Both the position numbers and the translations under genes were made by a program. Positions 8,406-17,840 of a stretch of 64,000 nt of DNA are shown here, in pieces. The notes beneath the pieces were generated by a model. That model searched no databases. It saw only the letters and a list, made by a program, of their open reading frames with translations, and had not been told where the DNA came from. Every line of letters begins with the position of its first letter. The first letter of the stretch is position 1. This DNA is from Phycisphaerales bacterium (lineage in GTDB: Bacteria; Planctomycetota; Phycisphaerae; Phycisphaerales; SM1A02): NCBI GenBank assembly GCA_029260575.1, contig JAJDDB010000004.1:248001-312000 (forward strand). The letters run 5' to 3'.

Positions 8406-9893
8406 TCAACACCCACCAGTAAGAAGATAAATCCTGTCACTCCAGTGCAGATAAATCATTCCCTCCAACGATCGGACAAGATCCCGCACGTGAGTCGGCA
8501 GCGTTTCGATAAACGCTTCTGCCTCGGGCGTGCCGGGGATGATATGGACATCGTGCGCAAAGTCCTTGCTATCCAGACGCGCGTCTTCAAAATCCACAAC
8601 CAGGTCATTGGCCACCCATGTGTCCATCGAGCTACCGGCGAACTGAACGAAATAGTCGAACGTCGCCGCATTCTCAACCTCTACTTCGATGGGAGACATC
8701 ACCATCGCAACAGTTGCCCCGAGTGAGGCGAATGTGAATCCCTTCGCCTCGGCTTTGTTGCGAATGGCGCTTCGGATCGCGAGATCAAAACTGCCGACGT
8801 TCGTCGTTGCCTGACGCGCCAGCTCCTCATTGAGCAAAGCTTGGCGACGCTGATCGAGTTCCTGAATCTGACTCTGCAGCTTCGTTCGTCGCTGCTGCAT
8901 GGCCTCGACCTTTACCACAAGCTCGGCGTACGTGAGTGTCTGCAAGTCTTCGGGCAGATCCTTCTTATCCACTTTGGCAAGATCAACGTCCCCGTTGCGG
9001 GTCGCATCGACGAGGTCCCACCCGCACGAATACAGTTTGCCGGCCTTGGTCGCAGCTCGTGTTGCGGCATTAGAGTAATTTAAATGTACCGCGTTTGTAT
9101 CCTGCGCCACTTGGTTCGCGCAACCGGCCTGTCCGGCGGCGCCGAAGGGAATATACGTATAATTGAGTTCGCCGGAGAGCTCCGTCAGTTTGTGGTCGTA
9201 AGGCGTCGCAATCACAACCGTCCCGTTGTTCTGGTCGATCATCGCAAACGTGCCGTTGCCCGACATGGCAAGCTCCCGCCAGCCCGGCCGGACTTCACTG
9301 TCATCATCGCCGTAGACGCAATAGATCGAGTTCACATCGATCCCGCGTTCGCTCGCCTCCTTGCAGATCGTGCGGGCGGCGACCTGTTCGTCTTGGTCGG
9401 CGGACTCATTGCCTGCCACAAAGATCATGCGCAACGTGCTGGCGGATGGATGCCAGTCGAGTTCCTGCAACGACGTCTGCACGACACGCCCGACAAGCTC
9501 CGTGCCGCCGTTGGTCGTCAGCGCAAAGAGCATCTGCGAGACGGTATCGAGATCGTCGGTGAATGGTGTTTCGACTTTGACCCACCCATTCTCGGGGTTG
9601 TGCCCGTCATTGCCATAGCTGAGCAGGGCCACGCGAAGTCTCGGCGTGGGTTCGGCCTTGGCGAGATCATTGACAATCGTCCACAGCTTCTGCCGCGCCG
9701 AATTGATCAGGCCATCCATTGAGCCGCTGGTATCGAGACAGATCGCCAGCTCGACGACGTGCTCGTTGATCATTGCCTCTGTGTGGTCTGGGATCGGAAG
9801 CTCGTTGTCACCGGCGTTGGCCACAGAAATGGCGAGACCGCCGAACGCGAGGCTGGCAACGGCAATTGACGAGATGAGTGCAGCTTGCTTCAT
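8406..9893 (-). CDS. Secreted von Willebrand factor A domain protein
   Basis: A 495-residue exported protein. The start is taken at the ATG at 9893 (after GGAAAGGAAATTGGTC), giving a clean signal peptide ending near ANAG; an upstream start at 9935 is less likely. A VWA domain follows with the MIDAS motif DTSGS at 54-58 and a later TNGGTE region, which together bind a divalent cation. Residues about 325-365 look like a coiled coil rich in Gln, Arg and Glu. The C-terminal part is unassigned. VWA proteins usually mediate protein-protein contacts; here the partner is unknown. The gene is alone on its strand with its own terminator. Confidence 0.88.
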   Translation of the reverse strand: MKQAALISSIAVASLAFGGLAISVANAGDNELPIPDHTEAMINEHVVELAICLDTSGSMDGLINSARQKLWTIVNDLAKAEPTPRLRVALLSYGNDGHNPENGWVKVETPFTDDLDTVSQMLFALTTNGGTELVGRVVQTSLQELDWHPSASTLRMIFVAGNESADQDEQVAARTICKEASERGIDVNSIYCVYGDDDSEVRPGWRELAMSGNGTFAMIDQNNGTVVIATPYDHKLTELSGELNYTYIPFGAAGQAGCANQVAQDTNAVHLNYSNAATRAATKAGKLYSCGWDLVDATRNGDVDLAKVDKKDLPEDLQTLTYAELVVKVEAMQQRRTKLQSQIQELDQRRQALLNEELARQATTNVGSFDLAIRSAIRNKAEAKGFTFASLGATVAMVMSPIEVEVENAATFDYFVQFAGSSMDTWVANDLVVDFEDARLDSKDFAHDVHIIPGTPEAEAFIETLPTHVRDLVRSLEGMIYLHWSDRIYLLTGGC

Positions 9894-10154
9894 GACCAAT
9901 TTCCTTTCACTGGGGGCGGTTGCGAGCGGCCGCAACCCGCTGATGTCTTTGCTCCGACGCCGACCGCATGGGCGGCTTCACAAAGACTACCCCCCGGAAG
10001 TATGCAAGTTGGTCACAGGTGTGTAACTCCCGACGTTGCCCATTTGACCTTCGCCCAGCTCCATCGCCGGGCCAATTCGCTCCAGCAGAACCCGGCTCGC
10101 GACACACACTCCCATTCTGCTCACTTGCAGACGACAATTACATTCAAAAGAATC

Positions 10155-10460
10155 GTGACACTCGTCAGACTCGGTGACGACTGCGAAGATATGGAGTTGA
10201 CGCAGACTGTACTTTCCCTCAAGCCGAACGAAGAGTTCCAATACACGATGGAGTACGATTGGGCAGACACGGATTACCTTTTCCTTGTCGAGGCGCGGAA
10301 CCCGAACGCATGCACAATCCGCTGCGAGCTCACCGTTTTCCCGAAGGACTGGCACGAAATCTGGATGAACATGGCGCGCCGGTCCATGAAGGATCGATTC
10401 GACAGCCACCTCGCCAAGCTCAAGGCACTTGTCGAAGCCGAGCCGACGGCGACTATCTAA
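10155..10460 (+). CDS. Small unknown protein
   Basis: About 101 residues from a GTG at 10155; an ATG at 10191 is the alternative. The C-terminal 70 residues look like a real protein: a hydrophobic strand DYLFLVEARNPN, then a charged helix WHEIWMNMARRSMKDRF and ALVEAEP. No family is recognised and the ribosome-binding site is weak. An opposite-strand frame over the same bases has a less natural composition. The frame is open further upstream, so the start is uncertain. Confidence 0.45.
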   Translation: MTLVRLGDDCEDMELTQTVLSLKPNEEFQYTMEYDWADTDYLFLVEARNPNACTIRCELTVFPKDWHEIWMNMARRSMKDRFDSHLAKLKALVEAEPTATI

Positions 10461-11053
10461 CGACCCTGACGCACCAAACGTTGGTTGGACTCTCTTTCGC
10501 AGCAAAGGCAATCAAAGCGCTACCGACAATTGGATCTGCCTAGAAACATGCAAGCGCAGCGGGTGCAACAGACTCAAGACCAAGCAGTAGAGGCAGCCAT
10601 AGCACTACAAATGCATTGATTAAAGAAACGGGGCGAGAATCTCTCGTCTTGGCTGCTCGCGAGTTTCGGTAGTAGGGTTGTGATCTGGGAGCTTTCCAAA
10701 CCGTCGCGAACTTGCGGCGGCGTTTTGGTTGACGCTCGGCTCGTCATTTTCCACTGGGCCGAAGTTTGCACAACCTACTGGCAGATTAGTCACTTACGGC
10801 GAGTAGCCGTCGTAGGCAGCGCTCTCGGTTTGATTGGTCTGAATTAGGGCGCGAGCCAGATCCCGTCCTTCCGGTTCGCCCCGTCCCGCGAGAACTCTCA
10901 AACTCTCAGATTCTCTGGTTAACGGATTCGTAAGGTTAACGCGGTCATTCAACTCTAATGCGATCACGCAACTGCACTTTGTTGGAATCTGTTCGTCCAG
11001 CGCTCGGTCGATAGCACTAGTACTTGCCGAGATTCGGCAAATCAGCGTATTCG
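10461..11053. other. Gene-free stretch with degraded repeat
   Basis: No gene is supported here. It contains a degenerate third version of the dispersed repeat: 10632-10710 resembles 5624-5702, and 10890-10940 carries GAGAACTCTC, CTCTGGTTAAC and a second GTTAAC. The order of the two parts is reversed compared with copies A and B. Confidence 0.5.
10632..10940. repeat. Dispersed GTTAAC repeat, degraded copy C
   Basis: GGCGAGAATCTCTCG at 10632 and CTCGCGAGTTTC, with GTAGTAGGGTT following, correspond to the right part of copies A (5624) and B (44188). CTCTGGTTAAC near 10912-10922 and GGTTAAC near 10934 correspond to their left part. Many substitutions are present, so this is an old or rearranged copy. 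Confidence 0.5.
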
Positions 11054-14000
11054 TTAAGGTCCAGGACACGGTCCCCAATTGCTGAGCAGATCGAGCAAGT
11101 CAAAGACATCGACAACGTCCAACGGCTCAGCAATGTCCGCGCCGGGACCATTCGCGCCCCAGTTGGCAAGAAGTTCGAGTAGGTCGAAGACATCGACCGC
11201 GCCGTTGCCCAGTGGAGCCGGTACGACATCAGTCGGACACGGCGGAAGCTGCGGGAGATGGACAATCCAGCCCTCGTGATCACCCGACGGGTTCAGGCCT
11301 TCGCCAACAATTGTGAGTCCGTCAGCAGAGATAGTGTTAGCTCTGGTCAGCGTCCAACCGGTCAGATCAAGCCCGTATTTCGATTCCAGAATGTCGTGCA
11401 GTTCGATCATGCCGGTCCAATCGGTGTAGAGAAACGCGCGCGAGCCCGAGTCGGATGTTCCAAAGCCCACGATGGCGTCTCCGCTGCCGGAAATCGCAAG
11501 CGCAATGCTCTGGAACGCACCACCTGCGAGATCGCCAAGGCCGGTGGGTTCCTCAAATCCTGTTGAATCGAAAATGCACGCTTCCAGCCCATCCGCGCTC
11601 GTCGTACTGCCAACGATCACGGTGCCGTTATCCGAAACGTCGTATGCCGTGGAGTTGAAATTGCCACCTGTGATGTCGCCCAGACCCAATGGCGGACCGT
11701 CATTGGTCCAACTCACCGCCTCTGGCCCATCCGCTCCGATGCTCACGCCAACGATGACACTTGCATCGCTCGAGCATCCACGTACAGAACTGAAGTACTG
11801 TCCGCCAGGCAACTCACCAAGCGATTGCGGCGCGCCGCCACCCGTCCATTTGAGCGCAATGTTCCCGCTCGCATCGCGACCCTCTCCAACCACGATGGTA
11901 CCGTCAGCCGACAAATCTTCCGCCGAGGCATCTTGTATTCCACCGGCGATATCCGCGAGAGTGGTAAAGCCATCACATGCAGTCCAGGTGAACGCCAAGT
12001 CCAGTGGTGGGGCCATCTGCCCGACGCCGATTGAACCATCAGCCGACAAGGCTTCGAACAGGCCGTTGAAGCCGTCGGGGGCTCCAGCAATCCCACTCAC
12101 GGTTGCGATCGCGGCAGTGTTCCCACCGAATCCGGCGCTGTAGCTCATTGCGGCGATCACCTCGCCATTATCACTCACGGCGTATGCCCAACTCCAGTCG
12201 GCGCTGCCCGGCAGGTCGCCAATGCCGGAGAAACATGCGACCGTCGAGTTGGCATCACAGCCGAAGTCGATCATGTCCAGCGCAATACCATCATGTTCGA
12301 CCGCGCCCATATCCACACAATTGACGATACGCGGGTTGCCGAGGATGTCCTCAGTGAGACCGCCGGGGACCATCGCATCATCGCCGAAGTCGATGCACAG
12401 CGAGCGATGGTCGAGCCGATAATCATCATCGAGTGTACCGAGAATGTTGTCCAAGCCGTCGGGGTCGAGGAAGAGCGGATTCGCGCCGTGAGCCGGCGGG
12501 CCGAAATTGCCATCCCATCCCTCGATGCAGTTATCAAAATACGAAGCGGAACCGTCAAGGTCGATCTGCTCGTTGAACACGGTGGGTGAAGCTGCGCCGG
12601 TGTTCCCCCAGAAGATGCTGTTAGTGACGAGGGATGTCGTACCGGTTGCGTGTCGAATCCCACCGCCGACGCCAGTGGCGTCATTGTGGGCAAAGGTGCA
12701 GTTGCGAAAGATTCCGTCGCCATCGGGCGCTTCTACAAGCACACCAGCGCCGTCGCCTGCGTTGTTGCTAATGATGAGGCAGTTATGAACATTGACGGTG
12801 CAATCCTCGATGCGGAGTCCGCCGCCATCGTTCTGGGCGGTGTTGTTGACGAAGATGCAGTGTGTGTAGGTAGCATCGCTGCCGGTCGTGTGACTGACTG
12901 CACCGCCGTTGATCGTAGAAGTGTTGGAATCGAACGTGCAGTTATCGTAGAACAGCGATACGGTGTTGTTATGATGACAGGCACCGCCCACATCGCCTGA
13001 ATCGTTGGATTCGAACGTGCAGTCTGTGAAGTTACCCCCGCCGTCGAGGCAAAAGATTGCGCCGCCAGGCTCATTTGCAGAATTGCCGATGAAATCACTA
13101 TTCGTGACCACAGGCTGTGTGTTGAGTTCAAACAGCGCGCCGCCCGATCCGGTGGCAGTGTTCGTATCGAACTTGCAGAGATCGATTGTGGCGGTCGCGC
13201 CGCTGACGTAGACCGCTCCGCCGTTGTCAAACGCCGAATTCTGTTCGAAATCGCAGTCGTCCAAATCGATGGTGGAAAGGATGCAAGACACAGCACCGCC
13301 GTCGTTTCCAAGAGCGTCATTCGACGTGAACATGGAATTCAAGATGTCACAAAGGGCGCCACTCAAGACGCTGATGGCGCCGCCGTTGTTGCCAGCTGAA
13401 TTATTGTCGAACTGACAGGTGTCGATTGTCGCATCGGTTGAACCACTCCAGATCGCTAGCGCACCGCCATCGATCGCTGTGGCTAAATTGGAGTCAAAAG
13501 TGCAGTTGATGAAGTCGTTGTCATCGGAGAACGAAATCGCCCCACCATACTGAGCAGCCGTGTTGCTCGTGAACGCGCATGTGTCCCAAGTGGAAACGGG
13601 GGAGGCATAACCGAATCCATCAACCGCGCCGCCATTGGCGTTGGTGGTGTTGGTAGTGAAGGAACAATCGGTGGCGACAATTGCTCGTTGGTGGAAAATC
13701 GCACCGCCGTGATTTTCTGCATGGTTTCCGATAAAATGAACTTCGTTGAGTGTCAGGGATTCAAGCGGACCACTCGCCGCGACGTACAATCCGCCGCCCT
13801 GGTTCGTAGGCGTGCCGCCTCCATTAGCGTTGCCGCTGCTGATGGTGATGCCCTCGATGACAACTCCCGAGACATCGAAGACGGTCACAACGTTGTACGA
13901 ATTCTCTGCGTTCATCACGCCTCTCTTCCCACGCGCAAAGTCGTCGCCGTTGAGGTCGCCGGAAAGGATGGTGACATAGGTATCTGGATCCCATGCATCG

Positions 14001-15286
14001 GGATCAGGTTCACCAAAACCTGCGTAGCCGCCGCTTAGCATCATGTTCGGTGCGACGTCGAACGATGCATTGCGATCACTGGCGTGTGGCGTATAAATGC
14101 CCTCCGCCACGCGAATTTCGATTCCGGCCGGGTTGCCCAGGCACGTCTCCGGCGACAGTGAATCATGCAGCTCATTGCGAGCGGTCGCCCAGGACATTCC
14201 ATCGCCGTCCGGAGGAGCATCGGCATCGACGTAGAGAATCGCGTTGGTGCAGGGGAGCACGGTCATGGTTACGGGGACTTGCACCCAGTTGCTTCGGGTA
14301 GCGATACCGAGATGGGAATCGCTGATCCGGAATCGAACAACGCCTTCATATGTACCAGGAACCTGATCGGAAAACAGCGCCGCACGGTCGAGTCCGACAT
14401 ACAGCGTGTCCTCGCCCGCGGGGCTGGTGAACGGCTGACTATTCAGCATGTTCGAGAGCGTGATTTCCGTTTGAGGGGAGCCACCCACACCATCCAGCAA
14501 GAGGTGCTGTACGACTTCGCGAGATACGCCGGTGTAGACCTCGCTGGGCGAACCCTCCGTCATAGCGACTTCGCCTCGGTTTGTTCCGCCCCCCGAGTTG
14601 ACAGGAACGGTTGCCACGTCTGCGCCTTGGTAGGCATCTGGAAATGTGAGTCCGCTCTGCAGCGTTAGGAACGACCCTACCGCCACCTGTAGCGATGTGG
14701 TGTCGTGGAACCCGTCGTTGTTAGTGCCAGAGTCACGATCGCTCATCAGTCCGATTCGAGCGACTGTCGCCGCGGGATTGAAATCATCGATGATTGACAG
14801 TTCAAGTAATTGCCACCCTGACGTGTTCTCCGTCCACGGCGAAAAGAGGTTCAAATAGGTTGTTGTGAATGGAGAATTGCGCAGTTGAAGACGCAGCCGG
14901 CAATCGTCGGCAGGAGATTGCGGAAAGGAACGAATGTAGTCTCGCGCGTAAATCGAGACCCTGCCCTGTGCAATCTCAGAGCTCCATGTTGCAAGGCTGA
15001 CATCCTGGGCGAGTTCGGCAAATTCAATCGCTCCCGGATAGAAGTACGCGCTGCCCGTGTGTGGCGGCGTCGAACCGGTACGCGGCTGCCAGGTTGACCC
15101 GGCCACTTCAACCCAACCGGGAATCTCACCACCCACAAGCGGGTCTTCACATCCTGGATTGAGAAGAAGATTACCTGTGACGGAGTCGGCAGAGGCATCG
15201 TGTTTCGTATACAACATCGCGGTACAAAACAAAGCAGATGCAACCAGAATACGAACCGCAGACGACAAAGAGTTCAAGTTCCGCAC
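11054..15286 (-). CDS. Giant secreted beta-helix / HAF-repeat protein with dockerin-like tail
   Basis: A 1410-residue exported protein with a signal peptide (hydrophobic VRILVASALFCTAMLY, cleavage near ASA). An N-terminal region of beta-sandwich appearance is followed by ILYVDADAPPDGDGMSWATA, a hallmark of choice-of-anchor Q proteins. Residues about 450-950 are a parallel beta-helix with many copies of N.GGAI/GGAV spaced about 24-25 residues. Residues about 1030-1330 carry HAF-type repeats (for example SADGTIVVGE, SSDASVIVGVS). The tail holds two VDVFDLL(E/D)LL.NWG segments, a dockerin-like arrangement also found in the protein at 44515-45906. The protein is probably surface-attached or released and may bind a partner through its tail; no enzyme motif is visible. 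Confidence 0.88.
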   Translation of the reverse strand: MRNLNSLSSAVRILVASALFCTAMLYTKHDASADSVTGNLLLNPGCEDPLVGGEIPGWVEVAGSTWQPRTGSTPPHTGSAYFYPGAIEFAELAQDVSLATWSSEIAQGRVSIYARDYIRSFPQSPADDCRLRLQLRNSPFTTTYLNLFSPWTENTSGWQLLELSIIDDFNPAATVARIGLMSDRDSGTNNDGFHDTTSLQVAVGSFLTLQSGLTFPDAYQGADVATVPVNSGGGTNRGEVAMTEGSPSEVYTGVSREVVQHLLLDGVGGSPQTEITLSNMLNSQPFTSPAGEDTLYVGLDRAALFSDQVPGTYEGVVRFRISDSHLGIATRSNWVQVPVTMTVLPCTNAILYVDADAPPDGDGMSWATARNELHDSLSPETCLGNPAGIEIRVAEGIYTPHASDRNASFDVAPNMMLSGGYAGFGEPDPDAWDPDTYVTILSGDLNGDDFARGKRGVMNAENSYNVVTVFDVSGVVIEGITISSGNANGGGTPTNQGGGLYVAASGPLESLTLNEVHFIGNHAENHGGAIFHQRAIVATDCSFTTNTTNANGGAVDGFGYASPVSTWDTCAFTSNTAAQYGGAISFSDDNDFINCTFDSNLATAIDGGALAIWSGSTDATIDTCQFDNNSAGNNGGAISVLSGALCDILNSMFTSNDALGNDGGAVSCILSTIDLDDCDFEQNSAFDNGGAVYVSGATATIDLCKFDTNTATGSGGALFELNTQPVVTNSDFIGNSANEPGGAIFCLDGGGNFTDCTFESNDSGDVGGACHHNNTVSLFYDNCTFDSNTSTINGGAVSHTTGSDATYTHCIFVNNTAQNDGGGLRIEDCTVNVHNCLIISNNAGDGAGVLVEAPDGDGIFRNCTFAHNDATGVGGGIRHATGTTSLVTNSIFWGNTGAASPTVFNEQIDLDGSASYFDNCIEGWDGNFGPPAHGANPLFLDPDGLDNILGTLDDDYRLDHRSLCIDFGDDAMVPGGLTEDILGNPRIVNCVDMGAVEHDGIALDMIDFGCDANSTVACFSGIGDLPGSADWSWAYAVSDNGEVIAAMSYSAGFGGNTAAIATVSGIAGAPDGFNGLFEALSADGSIGVGQMAPPLDLAFTWTACDGFTTLADIAGGIQDASAEDLSADGTIVVGEGRDASGNIALKWTGGGAPQSLGELPGGQYFSSVRGCSSDASVIVGVSIGADGPEAVSWTNDGPPLGLGDITGGNFNSTAYDVSDNGTVIVGSTTSADGLEACIFDSTGFEEPTGLGDLAGGAFQSIALAISGSGDAIVGFGTSDSGSRAFLYTDWTGMIELHDILESKYGLDLTGWTLTRANTISADGLTIVGEGLNPSGDHEGWIVHLPQLPPCPTDVVPAPLGNGAVDVFDLLELLANWGANGPGADIAEPLDVVDVFDLLDLLSNWGPCPGP

Positions 15287-15448
15287 AGTAGTATCCTCCG
15301 TTGCAGAGCACGATTCTTCAGTTGTTCAGACTCGGCAGTCGTGGACAAGCGCTTCATGAGTTGTGATTGTGAATCAATAGAACACTCCCACAGTGTGCTC
15401 AATCATTTCGCAATCAGATTCACGTTAACACCAGCGCACAATCAAACA

Positions 15449-15466
15449 ATCCCCAGATATGGGGAT
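15449..15466. promoter_or_regulatory. Short dyad upstream of the secreted giant protein
   Basis: ATCCCC-AGATAT-GGGGAT lies 163 bases before the start of the secreted gene and 45 bases after the end of the LuxR-type gene. It could be an operator or a weak structural element; evidence is only the symmetry. Confidence 0.2.
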
Positions 15467-15510
15467 GCGGACAGGGGTTGAGATGGCGAATCAACGGCAA
15501 GGCTGACAAA

Positions 15511-16347
15511 TCACATCTGCGTCACATCGCCGCCATCACCATTTCGGAATCGGCGCAGCAGCTCGGGGTGTGAGTTGACATCAAAACATTTGTATATCGC
15601 TTTGACATGATCGTTGGCCGTATGGGCGGAGATTCCCAGATCGCCTGCGATTTCCTGGCGGGATTTGCCTTCCAATAGGTACAGCAGCACCGCACGCTGG
15701 CGCGGCGTCAACTTCGGAGCATCCTGCTGAACCTGTTCATCCGGCAATTCCGCTGCATGCAGCCAGTCTATTTCTGACAGGATTATGTGAACAATGCGCG
15801 TATCACGCTCGGAAAATGGTGACTTGCCAGCAGCGCGTGCGAGACCGAGACCGCTGAATGAGTCCGGCCCCAACGGAAACACGCTTGAAATGAAATCATC
15901 AACCCCGTTCGGAATTCCGACGTTCTTCATAAAGGCAGACTCATACCACTCTCGATCGGTGAGCCATTGCACGCGCCGCCGTGTGAAAGGCCGACCCTGC
16001 ATGAATTCGCGAGCTGCGTGTTCGTTGTAAGGTGGAGGATTCTGCGGATCTAACATTGCTGTCAGGTAGTTTGCATACCGGTCGCCGACAATGTTGTGCG
16101 TGAATGACACCGGTGTCGGCCCCTTTGGATTCCGAGCCCCGCTGCTAATAAGCCAGGTCCAAAGATCCGCATCAATCAGTTCGCACAGACCGTTCATCAG
16201 ATCGCGCTTTCGAGTCGCTATTGGTTCGGTCGAGCCGGCGATCTTCCCGAGCAATCGAACGATGGCTCGGACATCGGCTTCGCGGATAAGCGATTGTGAT
16301 GATGATTCTGGATCGCCATGTGTTGATGATTCGTGCATTTTTGGCAT
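15511..16347 (-). CDS. LuxR-type transcriptional regulator
   Basis: About 278 residues from the ATG at 16347; an in-frame TTG at 16353 and ATG at 16338 are alternatives. The C-terminal 60 residues form a LuxR/GerE helix-turn-helix: LTPRQRAVLLYLLEGKSRQEIA, with NDHVKAIYKCF in the recognition region. The N-terminal 200 residues resemble a GAF-like sensing domain without a recognisable ligand motif, and no receiver Asp is seen, so it is not a standard response regulator. It lies between the secreted giant gene and the prepilin-like gene, from which it is divergently transcribed. It may control either one. Confidence 0.82.
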   Translation of the reverse strand: MPKMHESSTHGDPESSSQSLIREADVRAIVRLLGKIAGSTEPIATRKRDLMNGLCELIDADLWTWLISSGARNPKGPTPVSFTHNIVGDRYANYLTAMLDPQNPPPYNEHAAREFMQGRPFTRRRVQWLTDREWYESAFMKNVGIPNGVDDFISSVFPLGPDSFSGLGLARAAGKSPFSERDTRIVHIILSEIDWLHAAELPDEQVQQDAPKLTPRQRAVLLYLLEGKSRQEIAGDLGISAHTANDHVKAIYKCFDVNSHPELLRRFRNGDGGDVTQM

Positions 16348-16415
16348 GCCCAAGTCGAGAATTTGTGATTATAGTAAATGTGGAAGCGGGAGTATTCCTG
16401 TGGAGACTGCAGCGC

Positions 16416-17231
16416 ATGTATCGACACCGCCAGACTGCATTCACGATTGTCGAGCTACTCGTTGTGGTCAGTATCATCGGCGTCTTAGTGGCGTTAATGA
16501 TGCCCGCGCTTGGATCATTACGTGAGAGCAGTGGGCAAACAAAGTGCGCGAGCAATCTCCGGCAGCTCGGTATTGCGATTGCGAACTATCGCGCGATCTA
16601 CGATGATAGTCTTCCGCAGTATGTCATACCGAACCCGTTCTTCCCGGAAGGCAAGATCGTGTCGTCCTTCCTCTTCGGCGGCAAGATCGGGCAGATGCCC
16701 GCGTGGGGCGTCAATGAAATCGGTGCCGATCAACGACCATTGAATGTGTTCCTGAATTCAGGTCCACTCACTGACGAGGATCTGCCGGAATTTGAATGTC
16801 CGCTGGACCGCGGGCAGCCACCGGGGATTGTTGGCGGCATGAACCTACCGGACATAGATTCGCTGTATGACTTCCTAGGCACCAGTTACGCGCTCAATGA
16901 TCACACACTTGACGCAAATCCGTGTTGGACGTTGATCCCGCCGGGAACGCCTGACAAGCCCGGTGGGCGAATGCCGAGTATCGAAGATCCAACGCGCACA
17001 TGGATTGCTGGCGACATGCTGATCTACAATTACGTCGGCGCGCAAGATCGCGGGCAACGCTGGCATCGCCACGACACGATCTGCAATCTCTGTTTCGTTG
17101 ATGGCCATGTCGAACAGGGCATTCGAGTCCCCGAAAGCACACTCGACGATGACGGTTTCATTGCCGAAAACACAACGAAGCGGTTCACGTTCTTACCAAA
17201 CAGGAATTGGCTGAATCGCTGTACTCCTTAG
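16416..17231 (+). CDS. Prepilin-like protein with H-X9-DG motif
   Basis: A 271-residue protein from the ATG at 16416; earlier in-frame codons would add a non-conserved leader running into the divergent gene. The N-terminus is a type IV prepilin signal, RQTAFTIVELLVVVSIIGVL, with the Glu at +5 of the mature form. The C-terminal part contains HDTICNLCFVDG, the H-X9-DG processing-associated motif typical of the large planctomycete family of DUF1559-like pseudopilins. It would be cut by a prepilin peptidase and assembled in or anchored to the inner membrane. No secretion or pilus genes are adjacent, which is usual for this family. Its stop codon touches the start of a recombinase fragment. Confidence 0.88.
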   Translation: MYRHRQTAFTIVELLVVVSIIGVLVALMMPALGSLRESSGQTKCASNLRQLGIAIANYRAIYDDSLPQYVIPNPFFPEGKIVSSFLFGGKIGQMPAWGVNEIGADQRPLNVFLNSGPLTDEDLPEFECPLDRGQPPGIVGGMNLPDIDSLYDFLGTSYALNDHTLDANPCWTLIPPGTPDKPGGRMPSIEDPTRTWIAGDMLIYNYVGAQDRGQRWHRHDTICNLCFVDGHVEQGIRVPESTLDDDGFIAENTTKRFTFLPNRNWLNRCTP

Positions 17232-17840
17232 TCTGGGTTCTGTCATGTTTTAGAGCGATTGGCGCGTTACAGCGCCATGCTCGCCACGCTCTATCGCGCG
17301 GGCCTGCGCATCAACGAAGCGCTGATGCTGCACCTGAAGGATCTAGATCCGATCGCCGGTTCGATCCGCGTGCTCAACGGTAAGGGCGGCAAAGCCAGGA
17401 CAGTCGGCATGGACGCGGAGGGATTTGTGATCCTCCAGCGCTGGCTCGACGTTCGCGAGAAGCGAGGGATCGGCGAACGGACGCCAATCTTCTGCCTGCT
17501 CGATGGTCGGCCACTCCGATCGAGTTACGTTCGCGTCCTGCTGCCGCGGCTGGCCGGGAACGCACGAATCGCCAAGCGCGTGCATGCACACGGGCTAAGG
17601 CATACCCACGCAGCAGAGCTGCGGGCTGAAGGTATCGACATCGGCATCATTTCCAAACAGCTCGGCCACTACTCAATCGCGACCACTGCTCGGTACCTTG
17701 ATCATATCGCACCGTTAGCTGTGATTACGACGATTCAGTCACGTCGATGGGGCGGGTTGGACAGTTTTACTACATATGGACCTGCGGTGACCGGACCGGT
17801 TGCTCCATTGCTTCGAAGTCCGAATGTGGGTAGCTGGTAG
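17232..17840 (+). pseudogene. Tyrosine recombinase, catalytic domain only
   Basis: The frame is open from 17232; the first plausible start is a TTG at 17259. The catalytic domain of a phage-integrase-type recombinase is present: Arg in YRAGLRINEAL, the Lys of GKGGKAR, HGLRHTHAAEL, the His of LGHYS and the nucleophile Tyr in ATTARYLDH. The N-terminal core-binding domain is absent; the frame begins at once after the prepilin stop codon. The C-terminal 35 residues (after about LAVITTIQ) look unrelated to the family. Without the arm and core-binding domain it is probably inactive, a remnant of a mobile element that entered between the prepilin and transglutaminase genes. Confidence 0.8.

Noticed and set aside
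12103-13000. Several plus-strand frames within the secreted giant gene
   Set aside because: They mirror the repeats of the minus-strand protein and have unnatural composition.
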